NCBI GenBank assembly: GCA_025345505.1
Contig: JANVCC010000048.1
Coordinates: 1,844,037-1,908,036 of the forward strand
Origin: Todiramphus chloris collaris
Lineage: Eukaryota; Chordata; Aves; Coraciiformes; Alcedinidae
Length of the DNA: 64,000 nucleotides
Direction: 5' to 3'
In this document: piece after piece, positions 37,001 through 49,757 of the stretch
How the letters are laid out: every line of letters begins with the position of its first letter
Position numbering within the stretch: the stretch's first letter is position 1
Program-made: the position numbers and the translations under genes
The notes under the pieces: generated by a model
What the model was told of the DNA's origin: nothing
Databases searched by the model: none
Seen by the model: the letters and a program-made list of their open reading frames with translations, nothing else

Positions 37001-37439
37001 ACGCTGGGACATTCTAAATCATGAAACATTCAAAAAATAATGACCAAAATGAATGCGTTAAGAAACAGCTAATAGAGTTGGGAAAAATCTGTCAGATCAG
37101 TAATATTTATTGAGAAAAAGAAAGAGTAAAATTATTAGTAACTGTGTGGGTCATTTTCAGTCATTGGAATTGCCTCTATCCCAAGAAAGTTAGAGAAATG
37201 TGAGCATAAATAATGTATAACATTCAACTGTGCAGCATTTGGAGACTTCTCTGTAATAAAACACTATATTCTGGAAGCAAGTAATCTGAGTAAATTTGTG
37301 CTTGAAATGTATCTTTTTGCTCTCCTATCTATCGGGAACACATGGAAACTGATGAAAAACTGTCTCAGCCCTGCTCTAAAAAGACAGAAATATTTGTAAA
37401 CTCTGATATTGGAGCATTTCCATCTTGACTTTTGAACTC
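34087..37439. other. Single-copy noncoding stretch
   Basis: No gene is recognised. The part 34740-34980 has the look of conserved noncoding DNA and contains a near-palindrome, catttgt-ca-acaaatg (34925-34940). A short TA-rich patch lies at 35990-36008. Confidence 0.45.
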
Positions 37440-37690
37440 TTGTCATAATAGTTGTCTAGTTAGTTACTATGGTGATGGTGCCCAAAGCATCACCGGCTGC
37501 AACCGCGAAACAACTGTGAAACACAAGATTACCTAAAAGGAACTGATAACCTTGTACAAAGGAAATATTTATCTTTCATTTGTACATCTACCAATTGTCA
37601 CATTGTTATAGTGTCATTGTTGTTAGCGTTAATCCTCTCAGATTAATTCAGCTACCTATCTTAATTAATCCAGAGGCAGTAAAGTTACAG
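37440..37690. promoter_or_regulatory. Candidate regulatory element with OTX/SOX/RFX-like words
   Basis: Within 250 bp there are two K50-homeodomain words taatcc (37630-37635, 37666-37671) and two SOX-like cattgtt words (37601-37607, 37615-37621). There is also an RFX-like gttactatggtgat (37463-37476). There is no repeat signature and no coding potential. Function is inference from motif density only. Confidence 0.3.
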
Positions 37691-37757
37691 AAGAAAACTG
37701 TTCACCCCACCTGTTTTTCAAGTGTCTCTTAGGGTGATATGAATAATTTTCTGGAAA

Positions 37758-37829
37758 CCTCTCTCTCTTTCCCTCTTTCTTTCCCTCTTTCCTTCTTTCC
37801 CTCTTCTTTCCCTCCCTCCCTCCCTCCCT
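37758..37829. repeat. Pyrimidine tract (CT-rich, ends in CCCT repeats)
   Basis: About 70 bp of pure C/T on the plus strand, starting as CT and CCCTTT units and ending in four CCCT units. Mirror-like polypurine/polypyrimidine DNA of this sort can form triplex structures. It is a simple repeat of no known function. Confidence 0.9.
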
Positions 37830-38299
37830 GAGTGTGAACTCACGTAACACATTTAGCTAGCTGAAATGAGTAAAATGAATTGAACATAGGTCAACATTTG
37901 CTGTAGGATTAGAGATTTTTTTTTTTTACCAAGAGGTCTGCTGGAGTTAACAACCACAGATATAAAAATTGCTGTAAATACAATGATACTGTTACAGTTT
38001 CTATAAAATTTTGTAGTAGACGTGTATATTCATACACATACCATTTTTCTTAATAGATTGCTTAATGTAAGTTTATGACCAAGTGTGCAGTTATATTACT
38101 ATCCATTATGCATTATCACTGCAAAATCTGTTCCAAGAAGTAATTTGAATTACTGGATTTTGTCCTCTCCTATTTTTCCTGCTCTTATTTTACTTCTGCG
38201 TCAAGTCTGTCTCTCTGGATTTCAGTAGTGTTGGTTTTGACTAAGAGGATACGTGAAGGAAAAGCATGATCACCTCTCTGCTTGTTAGTACACAGTAGT

Positions 38300-39110
38300 T
38301 AACAATAGTTAAATGTAAAAAAAAAAAAAAAAAAAAAAAAAACCCAAAAAAAAGTAAATAAAATTTATTTTTTTTTGTGATAATGACTGTATTTTGAGGG
38401 CAGAGTTTTACTATTTTCTCTGTTTATTATGCAGAAAGAATTAAAAAAAAAATATTGTGTAAAAGGGTGAGGTAAGGATGCAATTAAAAATGTACTTAAA
38501 AGGAATTTATACATTGTTTAGGTAGCTCTGTGCAGTAAGTAGAGGGCAGAGCCTCATAGCAGTAGGAAAGACCTAATATTTAAGATATTTAAGGAAGTAA
38601 AAGTAAGGAGAAAATGAAAGAAATGTGAAAATACCTCTTTTTTGTGTGGGTTTTTTTTTTTTTTTTTTTAATAGCTTTAATATATTGTTATTAGGCACAT
38701 GATGTTCTGGCTGTATTATTTGATGCCATGAGAACTGCTCCCACTCTGTTAAATCACTGCAGTGCTCAGCTCCTCTGACACTCTGTCCATTGGAAGTCTA
38801 ACTGCAAACCTTCTGAAATCAGCTGAAGAACTAACGGCCCAGACCTTGATTAGCATGAGAGATTTTGTACTTGATTCTGAAAGTACCTGAAACTGCCCCC
38901 TGACATTAGAAAATTGTCAGAATAATATGACCCGGATCAAGCGCAGTAAAAAGAATTAATGTCTTCTGATTTTTTTTTTTAATGAGAATAACCTCAGTCT
39001 AGAGAAAAAAGATTTTTTTTTTTTAATATGAAAACTGAAATTTTTTTTTTTGTTTTTGTCAAATAAATGTGTGTTTCTTAAATTATTTTTTTTTAATTTA
39101 TAGAAAATAA
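38300..39110. repeat. Cluster of poly(A) and poly(T) runs
   Basis: A 26-base A run (38317-38342) is followed by T runs at 38651-38669, 38970-38980, 39013-39024 and 39041-39051, with smaller runs between. No poly(A)-tailed retroelement body can be recognised next to them, and CR1 does not leave poly(A) tails. They are therefore most likely simple-sequence growth. Confidence 0.8.
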
Positions 39111-41845
39111 AGCTGTTATACAGACAATAGAGCCTATTCTATAATGTAAATACCCTTTTCACAGAAGAAAAGTTTCCAATTCTGATCCTGGGAGGTGTAG
39201 ATGTTTCTCATGAAGTGGAGGGGATTCATCTGTCTAGATCAAGACTTGAAACATCCATGCCTGAGACAGTCACATTACCTTCCTTCTTCCTGACTGAGGA
39301 AAAGCAGGTATATTTATGGAATGATAAAAGTTAGTTAGATGTCTGTATAGTAAAGATGACTCATGGCCTAAAATGCTTTTCACTCACCAACTGTGGTAAG
39401 AGAGATGCCAGTAAGACTGGCAAAATACTGATGCCTAAAGTTAGTTTAAGTGAATCACATCCTGAGTGAAGAATCTGGATTCCACATGCTTCTCTTTCAA
39501 ACCAAGACTGCAGATGATGAAGGTGCAATGACTCCATCACAATCGTCATGTTTCTAAACCTTATTCCATTCGGAATAATCTGTCGATTAGCATAATTTAA
39601 CACAATGAATGCTAAGATATGAAGTGAGGGTATGAGGAAAGGGAGTTCTGCCTCTTCTTAGGGGTAGATGGCACAGAGGCCACACAAGCCATCATGCAGG
39701 CTTCTCTTCTTATGCTTCAAGGTATGGAGAACCTCTGTTGAATTCCTTGTCCCTTAACTGACATATAAGAAAGAATATGGATGATTATTGTTTTCCCCAG
39801 TTCTGTCAACATCTATGGAAATTCTCAGGCTGTGGACGCTTGAACAATTCATTATTGTTCTGTAAGATAGAAGAACTGGGTCTCGCAGCTCTCTGTTGAA
39901 GAAATCAGGTCCAGGAGATTTAAAACACTGTTTAGACCTTCAGAATGCTTATTTGTAAATTGTAGATGATTTAGGCCTAGGTCTTTTCCACCAGTTTAGG
40001 GTTAGACTATTTTATTTCCTATTTGTATTTTGCTACTTTTTAGATATACTCATCAAATATTATGGTGATGCAGTAGTCTGGCAAAGATATGTAAAAAAAA
40101 AAAGTTTTAAAATATTTTGAAGCAAGCGATACGCAGTGCTGATGAGAAAGCTCTGCCTGCAAAGTTATACATGATTCTGAAATCCCAATTTAGAAGAGTA
40201 ATATGTAATACGATGCAGCATCAGAGCCCAAAGCAAAACAACAAGAAGATGTTATTTTGATTCCTAAATCTTAGTGAAGATTCTCCAGGATCAGAATTAC
40301 TCAGCTGCATGGCAAGTAGTATTCAATCATAAAAAAAAGGTTGTGAAAACTGTCATAACAAATCAACATTTTTTTGGTTTGTTTTTAAGGAAAGCAAGCT
40401 CTATTCACACAAAAATGTGGTGTTTTTTTTTTCTCTAGCATTTTTGCTGGTGTGGAAATGAGTAGGCAGTATCAATGCCTACAGAAGTCATTGAGAAATT
40501 TTCCAGGCAAGTGGGATTTGCGGGGACAAGGTATCTAACTCACAGTGTGTTCATTTTTATGCACTCAATTACCATTTACAACCTGGCCCCATGCTCGTCA
40601 GATGAAGCTTATGCTGAAATGAAAACTCACACTTTTCAGTGGGTGCAGGATGTGATCCAGATGGGTAATAAACTTGTGATTTACAGGCATGAGCTACAGT
40701 GTTCTAGAGAAATATGCATGAAGAAAAACCATTATGTGTGAGGATATTCCTTTTATTTCATCATGTCTAAAGGAACACATATGCTGCCTTATTCATTCTT
40801 AGCAGCAAGGTCATTTCCCAAAGGACATGGAACAAAAAAAATTGATCTCCAAACAGCTCTTATAGCAGTTACTAAATATCTAACCTTGAAAATCACTTCT
40901 AAAAGCAGAGGATGTATTGTGTTATTGTATATTGTATTTTCATCTTTCACTACCAGAGTCAATATTTCCACTACCATCAGTCAAAGAACTGCACCGAGTC
41001 CAGCTGTGTACATTCAATTGCATAAAAGATATTCAGGTGTTCCTAGGAGATCTATTATCTGTATTGGAGCCTTTGTCTAGGAAAAAAAAAATAGGGGGGA
41101 AAAATCCTTCTCAGTTAATTAGGTGATGTAATACTAGAGGGTTTAGTGATTTAAGTATGTTTCAAATGTATTTCAGGACAGATTCTGCCATCCACCAAGA
41201 TGAGCTGGAAGCACAGACTGCCCATCTAGTCACTGTAGGCACAGCAGGGTGAAGATTGGCTTGGCTGTCGAACCAGAGCAAAGGGCTAAGCAGGAACTCA
41301 ACTGTGGGGGAGATTGATGGGGTGAGGAGTTTAAATGGGAAGCGGAAAGGAAGTAGAATTGACTGTGAAGGAGAATTCAGAAAAAAAAATATTTACATTA
41401 AAATGTGGGGATAGAAGCAGAACGGAAGGAAGCAGATCCTTCCTGAGTGTCAGAGGAACAAGCACATAAATTGAAGTAGCATTAGCAGCAATCTGTGCGT
41501 GCACCTGTGTGAGGTGAGTTTTCACTCTTCTGGGGAAAAAACATCGGAAATTTCATGGGAAAGGTTCCACAACCACAACTGCAAAGTGATTTCATTTTCT
41601 ATTTAGAGGCAGCAAGAAGCCAAGACCTAGAGAAGTAGCAAGGTGTCCTAGGAGGTTTCATTTTGTGCTTTTTGCTTCTTGTATTCCCTGCAGCAATGCG
41701 TTCTGCCATGTGGTTTATCTGAACCAACTTTTGTTGGCCCTTTCTCCTCAAAAAGTTGTAAATGCTCCTTTAAAGGAGAGAAGGTTCCATTTTCAGGCAA
41801 TTCTGACAATTAAATATTTGGGGTTTTGTCTAAAAATTGTTAGTT
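39111..41845. other. Single-copy noncoding stretch
   Basis: No gene is recognised. Overlapping open frames around 40475-41126 (88, 105 and 69 codons) lie in different frames and show no domain. Confidence 0.5.
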
Positions 41846-42017
41846 TGAAAGAAAAAAGGAAAAAAGAAAAAAAAGAAAAATTAAGAAAAAGAAAAAAGAA
41901 AAAAAGGAAAAAAGAGAAAAAGAAAAAAAGACAAAAAACTGAAATGAAAAAATAAAAAAGAAAAAAATGAAAAAAAAAAAAGAGAAAAAAAGAAAAAAGA
42001 AAAAGAGAAAAAAGAAG
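41846..42017. repeat. Purine tract (GAAAAA-type)
   Basis: About 170 bp of almost pure A/G on the plus strand, with irregular GA(5-7) and GGA(5-6) units. Lysine-rich (plus) and phenylalanine-rich (minus) frames across it are artefacts of composition. Confidence 0.92.
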
Positions 42018-42327
42018 CAGAGCATTTTCCATGATTGGGAAAGAATGAAATAAAGTATTTCTATTCTTTCAACATCTCTAACTTCAGGCACACCAGCCAG
42101 ACAAAGAAGCCTGCGTCAGCAAATTGGCTGGAGTTGTGAGCACTGGCCCTGACCCGAGTTGTACGAGCTGATGGGCCATGTGGAGAATTTGTCCTTTTCC
42201 AAGGGAACTGTGGGTGACCCTTCAGCTATCCCTTGTGACTTTACCACAAAGTGTCCTGGAATTTCAGCTTTTTTTGTTATTGACCTAGCAACTGTAACGA
42301 GGGAGATATGTCTGAAACTGATGGTTT

Positions 42328-42447
42328 TCTCTTTTTTTTCTCACTTTTTTTTTTTTTTTTTGTCCCCCTTTTTTATTATTTTCTTCTTCCTGGGTTTTTC
42401 TTTTTTTTTTTTTTTTATTTTTTTTTTCTTTCTTTTTTTTTTTTTTA
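42328..42447. repeat. T-rich pyrimidine tract
   Basis: Around 120 bp of T runs broken by short C, CCCCC, ATTATT and TCTTCTTCC pieces. It is roughly complementary in composition to the purine tract 310 bp upstream, so the pair could fold back imperfectly. Confidence 0.9.
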
Positions 42448-42904
42448 ATAGGAGTTTCTGGCCTTAATGACACTTGAAAAAATCTGGAAGCAGTGAAACA
42501 GCAATGAATGAATGCAAAGAAGTCCAAAACTTATTATGTATAAATCTTTTAATTTTTATGCCAATCTTCTGATACTGGGGGTTCTCATTTTTTAATGCTT
42601 TGGATTACCAAGGAGGATTATTCCTCTCTGTTTAACTTTAATAACGGAAGAATATTAAAATGTTATTACAGCTCAGGTTCCAGCAATACATTTGATTGAA
42701 AGGAATAGGTGGGGCACTGAAGCTGGAATCCATTTCACGCGGGAGCAGAGGGCACTTGTGCTCGCTCTGTGCTTGACTGCAGTCTCTCTTTCACCACGGG
42801 GAACTCACAGCATGGAGTGGAGGGAAAACCTGAGCTCTCCAGCACTTCATCTCATAGCCACGAGTCTGAAAGCTGCCCAGTTGCCACCAGGCAGAGCTGC
42901 CTGG
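42448..42904. other. Single-copy noncoding stretch
   Basis: No gene or repeat is recognised. GC content rises in the last 200 bp up to the CR1 junction. Confidence 0.45.
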
Positions 42905-43528
42905 TCCTCCTCGTGGCCAGGATACCAATGGCATCCTGGGGTGTATTAGAAGGGCTGTGATGAGTAGGTCAAGAGAGGTTCTTCTACCCCCTTACTCTGC
43001 CCTGGTGAGGCCCTATCTGGAGTACTGTGTCCAGTTCTGGGCACCTCAGTTCAAGAAGGACAGGGAACTGCTTGAAAGAGTCCAGTGTAGAGCCAGAGAT
43101 GCTGAAGGGAGTGGAGCATCTCCCTGCTGAGGAAAGGATGAGGGACTGGGTCTCTTTAGCTTGGAGAAGAGGAGACTGAGGGGTGACCTCATGAATGGTT
43201 ATAAATATGGAAAGGGTGAGTGTCAGGAGGATGGAGCCAGGCTCTGCCCTGTTAAGTCCAATGATAGGTTAAGGGGCAACGGGTGTAAGCTGGAGCATAA
43301 GAGGTTCCACAGAAACATAAGGAAAAACTTTTTCACTGGGAGGGTCACAGAGCTCTGGCCCAGGCTGCCCAGGGAGGTTGTGGAGTCCCCTTCCCTGGAG
43401 ACATTTAAAACCCACCTGGATCTGTTCCTGTGTGAGCTGCTCTAGGTGACCCTGCTCTGGCAGGGGAGTTGGACTCAATGATCTTTTGAGGTCCCTTCCA
43501 ACCCTTCACATTCTGTGATTCTGTGATG
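42905..43528 (+). mobile_element. CR1 LINE, ORF2 C-terminal end and 3' tail
   Basis: The copy begins at nearly the same consensus position as the one at 24411. It covers the C-terminal ORF2 domain and retains the natural end of the protein in one frame. The frame 43161-43445 reads '...[18 protein letters not shown]...' and closes with '[20 protein letters not shown]' and a stop. Upstream, small deletions break the frame. The 3' UTR is followed by the tail 'attctgtgattctgtga'. It is not functional. Confidence 0.95.
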
Positions 43529-46500
43529 CCTTCCCTTTCCTTCCCATGGGGACTGCCCTGGCACATCTTCTTGCTGCAGGAAACCTCCTTTCCCTGCCTA
43601 CAAACAAGTCCAGGGTTATTCTGCTCTATTTGAGCTAAATCCCAAACCCTGTTGTAACAGGGATGTTGAACATGGCCCCATCCTCCCCCACGTCCAGGCT
43701 TGGGAAGCCCCAGGTTGTGCACGCTGATGCTGCTGGTTCTGTACCACAGACCCCTGTTCTGACCCAGCACACTTGCCTGCAAATTTCACTGCTAAAGGGT
43801 GAACCTAACTAACAAGTTTCACTATTAATTGTAATTCTAGATGTGGAGCTGCAGCTTTGAAGGACATGAAGTTCAGAAGTGCCAAATTCACTTTGAAAGC
43901 CAGCGGGATATAGGGCCTGATGTGTAAAGGTGATCGGGTACGCAAAGTCAGAAGAGAGCATCCACTGTGGGTCTGGAGCTACCCATATATCTGAATCCTA
44001 TGGTAAGCAAAGTGAACTAGGGACTTGGACATTCGTGAAATGTTCAACTTCCTCGGGACTCTGTCATCCTTGTTGCTTTCTGTAGCACCTTGGAGAAATA
44101 ATTAAGCACTTGTGCCCTTCGTCACCCAAATTTCATCTAAATCAACAAAGAATTACTTAATCATAGGTTACTGTTTGTGTTGCACTGTCGACTGGAGGCT
44201 AATTGCATTGTACAAAAGGTAATAGATTAGCTGTGTCCATAGATTAAAAATGAAGGATTATTCATTTTATTTATTTATTAACGTAGTATAAGAGGAGCTG
44301 TACTGGATCAGGCAGTGGCCAGAGGAATATCTAACTCTACAAAGTCAAAGACAGTAATTTCCTGTCTGGTGGTTTGGGTGACTGGAGCACACACCACTGT
44401 GTGAATGAGCATATTTGTGGTTTACAGCAGATGGCAGAAGAGAAAATGTAAATATGTTTAAATAACCAGTAGTTTCTCACCCCCCCCATCATGATGTTAC
44501 TATATTTCCATTACTTCAAAGAACAGTTTACCTTTTTTTTTTTACCTCCTGTTAACTAACAACCTACATCACATCGTCGTGCAAATACGAGGAGACAGCT
44601 GTTTGAGTCACAAAAGATAAATATCTCCTGAAACAGCTATTGTTTGGAGTTCCTGAGTCTACTAAATAGATATTTTCAATGCAAATAAATGATGTAACCC
44701 AAAGTTAATCCAACAATACATTGGCAAAGTAACTTGTATGGTTTTCACAGGAGAATATTCAATCTGTGCAAACAGACCACCATCTGTAAACAGCAACATA
44801 AATGGGAAATGTGCATCTGATGTGCCTGCTCACCAGATCTGATCCTTCAGGGTGCTGTGTGCCCTCACCTTCTTTTGATAGCTCTATAGGAAGACGTTTT
44901 CAAAGCCACTAGTTCCACAGTGAGACTTGGGAGCCTAGGATCCTTTCCAAATGTAACCGGTTTTTAAGGTTACAGAGGTGTTTTAGTGGAATCAAGCCCC
45001 TGGACTCTCTGTCATGGGGGTTTCACACCCCAGTGACACTCTCTTGATGAAAAATAAATTTTAAAAATCCGATAATTGTTCGCTGCCAAGTTCAGAGCAT
45101 TAGTCAAAAACAAATTAACCCACTTTTTCAGATAAAAATAGCACTGTTCTTTTATTAGGCAGGACATTTTTTAAAAGAAAAAAATCTTAAACAGCCACTA
45201 TTACTTTAAACTTCCAAGACATAAGAAAAACACTTGTAAAAATTCTTTTGGTTTACAAGGAGTTTGGATAACACAAAACCGATAAAAAAATAGATTAAAA
45301 ATTAAACATTTATGACCCAAGGAGCTGCTGAGCAGACTTGCTCTAGAGAACATCTGTAACAATAAAACCCAGGCTCACAAAATTTGAGTTTGCCTGTTGT
45401 GCTTTCTTAATTACTGTACTTTTTAGTCTCTGATAGGGTAACGGTGCAGTTGTAGGAAATATTGTTGGAAAATACATGTATTTATAAAATCCCTTAGGTA
45501 TTTTCAAATATATTTTCTATAAGGGAACAGCCCCCTTCTTGACAGGCAGGCAAAACTGCCCCTCCCCTTTATGAATGTTATGTGTTTCATTCAAGTGCAT
45601 CCTTCAGCGTATAACCAAATCAACAAAAAATACCCTGTATTACAATAATGCCAGGGGTAGGACTTAACCTATCAGAGCAAAATATTTAGAGGTAAAGAGT
45701 GAGCACAATTTCAGGCTTACCATACATATTAATGGTGGATATTACCTTCTGCCAAGGGACTCGTACTGCTTTTTATACATCTAAGTTATAGAGCCAAAGC
45801 ACAGTGAAATGAAATGATGGTGTTCCTGAGTGTATTAAGGCTGTTTTCAGTTTTACTTTTGTCTTTGCTTGCTGATGTATAGTGTATCAAAATCTCGACA
45901 CAATAACATTACTGAACCTTTCATCCTGTTTCTAATTTACACTTTGCTCTGGCAAATTGATTTTACACCCACGATAAGGCCATTTTTACAGTGCAGGAGT
46001 AACAAAGTGGAAATGAGAATTAGGCTCCCTTAGCAACAAGTTTTACCTTCAGATCTATTGTTTAACTGAAAGCCTAACTGGAACCAGTTAATACTTCTAT
46101 ATTTTTTTTAAGAAGAATTACAAATTCAAACTGGGATATGGTCCCTTTCCTAATATTAATTTCAGGTATACTTTTTCAATACCTCAAATAATTTTTTTAC
46201 TCTGTAACGTAAATTCCGATTCAACGAATTGCTCCTAAATTGGTTTTTAATCCCCTTCTTTGTATTAACAGCTCTTATTAAGTAAGTCATTACCTTCTTG
46301 CTCCTGCGTTAAGCACAGTTCAGTGGATATAGATGTTTTGGATGATGGATACATGCATGGACCATGATTCTACATATACAATTATCCAATGTAAACAGGC
46401 ATTTAGGAAAGGGAGAGGTACAACTGGTAGAAAGCAAGTGGTTTCCTGGTTCCGTATCTTCAGTCTTACTCATCAATCACAGAGATGAAGCTTTGTGTGT

Positions 46501-47804
46501 TCAAGCCCAGCAATGGCACTGTTTTCACTTTCTGAGTTTTCAAAGGTGGCAGGTATGTGGAGGTTTATAGGTATAGATTATTTGTTTAAACACATCCCAC
46601 GTACAAAAGCAAACATTCCATATCTTTCTATACGAACTATAAATTTAACTTTAAGCCAGATGACTAATTAGAAAGTTGTAGTAGCTGCTTTTTAAAGTGA
46701 TGCTTATAGCAGCAGGCAATTGAAGGAAAACATGTAAATAGAAACAGGATTTTGGAAGTTCCCAAGGGCACAAACACATTGCTGGGATATTGGGTATACA
46801 CTTTCTAAGTGTCTTTTGGAAGGGTGTTACATCCCACTGAAGTTCTGAATGAGGCACAAATGAAAAGGCATAAAATGCATCTATATAAACACTTCTGCAT
46901 TAAGCCCTAGTTGATAATGTTGCAAAGATAACAGTCCTTTTGTTATTTGGTATGGATTTCCTAATTGCAAAACACCTCATGATTTATTGTAAAGACTACG
47001 ATTAGATGAGGCCAAACAAATCAATATGTCTTTAATTAGTGGCATAGCTGCTGCTTCACCATGCTGTATGCTCACGCCAAAGCTCAAATGAGTTTAAGAT
47101 CCCGGGGTTCTGCAACGCTGAAACGTAAGCTTTATTTCATACACAGAGGAAGTCACTATGCCAGCAAAAAAAAAAAACAAACCAAAAGAGAACAGTTTCC
47201 ACAGAAATGCATGAGCTGCTGTGTACGTTAAAAGTAAAAATAATTATCCTTTATATCCCATCCAATAGCTGTGGACATGCATTGTATTTCAACGAAGTAC
47301 TAGCTTGTAGTACTGCACATTGGATAATATTTCATATTAATTAGTATTGCAGCCTTCTAGCCTTTTTCTAAAGATGTCATTATATGATTGGATACCGCTG
47401 AGACACCTAATCAATGAAACAAAAATTACTAACACAGAGCGATTTATGGTGACCAATCAGTCATGTTAAATTAGGAAAACAAGAACGGTCTCAGTTAACT
47501 CGGTGTATCCAGACAGTCACTGAGCTCAAATATCTATATTTACAAGCCAACAGAAAGGTTATGGGCAGGTACTTTTCTAAAGAGATGTAACTGACGGTCA
47601 CCATTTCCAAAATTTCAGAATTTTCCTGCTTCCCTAGTTAATAGCGTTGTGACATTAAGGAATTCCAGGACGACTGAAAATTGTGGCACCAAAAAAACCC
47701 CATGGGAACGTGTGTTTTTAATGGTGAACAGCATGCATGTCTGTTTTTCTACAGAAAATGTGCTTTTTAAATACATAAAACTGAGGCTGGTAATAATAAG
47801 GACA
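43529..47804. other. Long single-copy noncoding stretch
   Basis: No gene, RNA or repeat is recognised. The part 45400-47460 is AT-rich, nearly free of simple repeats, and contains many homeodomain-like words (for example attaattag near 47336). It may hold conserved noncoding elements. The evidence is texture only. Confidence 0.45.
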
Positions 47805-48156
47805 TGTGGATGCTGCAAAGCTGCTAGCAGAGGGATTTTCTCAGGTTCTCACAATATTCAGTGAGAATCCTGCCTTTCTCATGCATGTTATGAGAAACAG
47901 TAGGATGGGTTTGTAAGCTGGACCAACACCTGGTGTTTTGCTAAGTTCTGTTTATGGTACATTGGAAAAATATTTTGCAATGGGTGCTGTAGGACTTTAG
48001 CCACTCACCCTAGGAGATGGGTGATCACTGACCAATAGCCCTGTGGGGCTAGGGGATAGAAAACGGGGTTAGAAATTGATAAAGTTGCATCTTTTGCTTG
48101 CTCTTGCTGAATTTATGTGTTGCTGCACCTCTCAGCTCGTGGTATAAACAGTGACA
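47805..48156 (+). repeat. LTR-like dispersed repeat, copy B (probable solo LTR)
   Basis: This is the second copy of the block at 12935-13287, in the same orientation and about 352 bp. It starts tgtggatgctg and ends agtgaca. The TATA-like word of copy A is damaged here (gatagaaaa, 48055-48063), while a CCAAT-like accaat (48031-48036) survives where copy A has acccat. The flanks share the pentamer AAGGA (47798-47802 and 48156-48160), which would be a target duplication only if the ends were set 1-2 bp differently. No internal retroviral sequence adjoins it. Confidence 0.65.
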
Positions 48157-49757
48157 AGGAATCATAAAGCTCTGCAATTCCTGGAGTGCGAAGGTCCTCC
48201 AGAGAGACATGTGGTGGCTACTTGGTCATTTGGTGAAAAAGCTCTTTCCTGTAGACTTGTAGAAGGTTTAATTTACTTATTAACAGAAAAGAGTTAATCT
48301 CTGCCAGAGAGATGTGTGCTATTCAGTGAAAGAACTACAAATGTCTGTGTTTGCTTTTTTTCCCTCTCTGTGATCTGGGTCAGACAGATGATTCTTCTAT
48401 GAAAAAAATAAGCATGAGATTAAAACCGTGCCCAAACCACAGCCATAAAAAACATTGTCAGTGTTTGCAGAGAGATGTTTTAAAGAGACAAAACAGGGTA
48501 GGAGGATGTATTCAGAGGATACCCAGTTTCCCAAAAGTTTCTTTCCTAGTCTTTTCCTCCACGACTGAGTCTCTTCTGTCCCTGATTTACATAAATTAGG
48601 GGATCACAGCACCCGATTATAATGTCAAAAACATGTGCATCAGAAACCCACTCCTTTAGCTGTTTTCCTCCTCTTGTATGTCCTGAAGAACTATTGTGGA
48701 CTAAAAATGACCACAGAAAATAACCATGAAAAATACTTTTGAGGGGTTTAAAGTCTTGCTCAGTTGTGAGCAATTTGCTCTTTGGCTGGTGCCCAGTTCC
48801 TTCCTTGAGTGCTCATTGGCTACACAAAATTATGTACCCCCTCCTCTGCAGCTCTGAGTTTGCTCTCTGACTCTACTTCTTCTTTTAATTCCTTCACGTA
48901 AGTTTTTCTTCATCTGATTCCTTCACATAGGTCTTGCTTCATCTCCTGTATGACCTTAAGCTTTTCTCTTTAGATCGAGGAAATTAATTATCAAAAAAAT
49001 CCCTTTTAAAATCTAAATAATTTCGATTGCTTCTTAGATGTTTTAGGTGAAATAAGTTATGGATGTTTTTCACAAAATAAGCGACAAGACATTTCATCCA
49101 ACCCTAAATGGTATCTTTCAGCTTCACATAAGCAAGCTAATACTCAAAGCCCTCAAAATCTGACTTGGAACAAAATCCAAAATTCTTTTTAAGGTCATTC
49201 AATGACTCATTTGTTGTGTGTATCATTTCCAAAGGATAAAGATTTCTGTGTCATAAAGACTGCTGAAATGCCTTCATTAAAAAAAAAAAAACCTTTATTT
49301 TGAAATAGTCTTTCACTATAGTAGAAACATCTAAATGAAGTCCCTAGATTTAAAGATTAAAAGTTTTACATTTCATATTGTTGTTATGCTTGTCTCTCAC
49401 ATTTTACCTTCTCATGTAAAATAAAGGTCTATTACAATTTAAAAGGTGAAAAAGGTCATTCCCTTTTAATTTTTAGTATGCCTTCTTACCCCTTTAAGTG
49501 AGAAGGGAAAGGATTAGAAAGCACTGATTTTCCTTTTCCTTATTGCATATTGTCACTGCCATAATTGCCTCTCTTCCCCTGGTCTGAGGAGGTGTAGGGA
49601 AATTAAAAAAAAAAGTCTGTGTAGAAGTAAGAATCTTGGGACTTGTTTCAGGTTTTTTTCAAAATAAGGGAAAATACAATTAAAAGCTTCCAAAAAGAGC
49701 TATTTTCTTCTAAAATGCATTGTGGAGTATAATTGGGTTTGAGAGCTATACCTCATT
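48157..49757. other. Single-copy noncoding stretch
   Basis: Nothing is recognised apart from a short A-run (49278-49291). Open frames are at most 82 codons and without domains. Confidence 0.5.

Noticed and set aside
38317-38342. 26-base A run considered as the tail of a processed pseudogene or poly(A) retroelement
   Set aside because: The sequence upstream shows no open frame, no recognisable gene or SINE/LINE body, and no clear target duplication.
41665-42091. Lysine-rich (plus) and phenylalanine-rich (minus) open frames
   Set aside because: Produced by the homopurine tract. Nothing outside the tract supports coding.
42159-42467. 102-codon plus-strand frame ending in poly-phenylalanine
   Set aside because: The hydrophobic tail is the translation of the T-rich tract and not a membrane domain.
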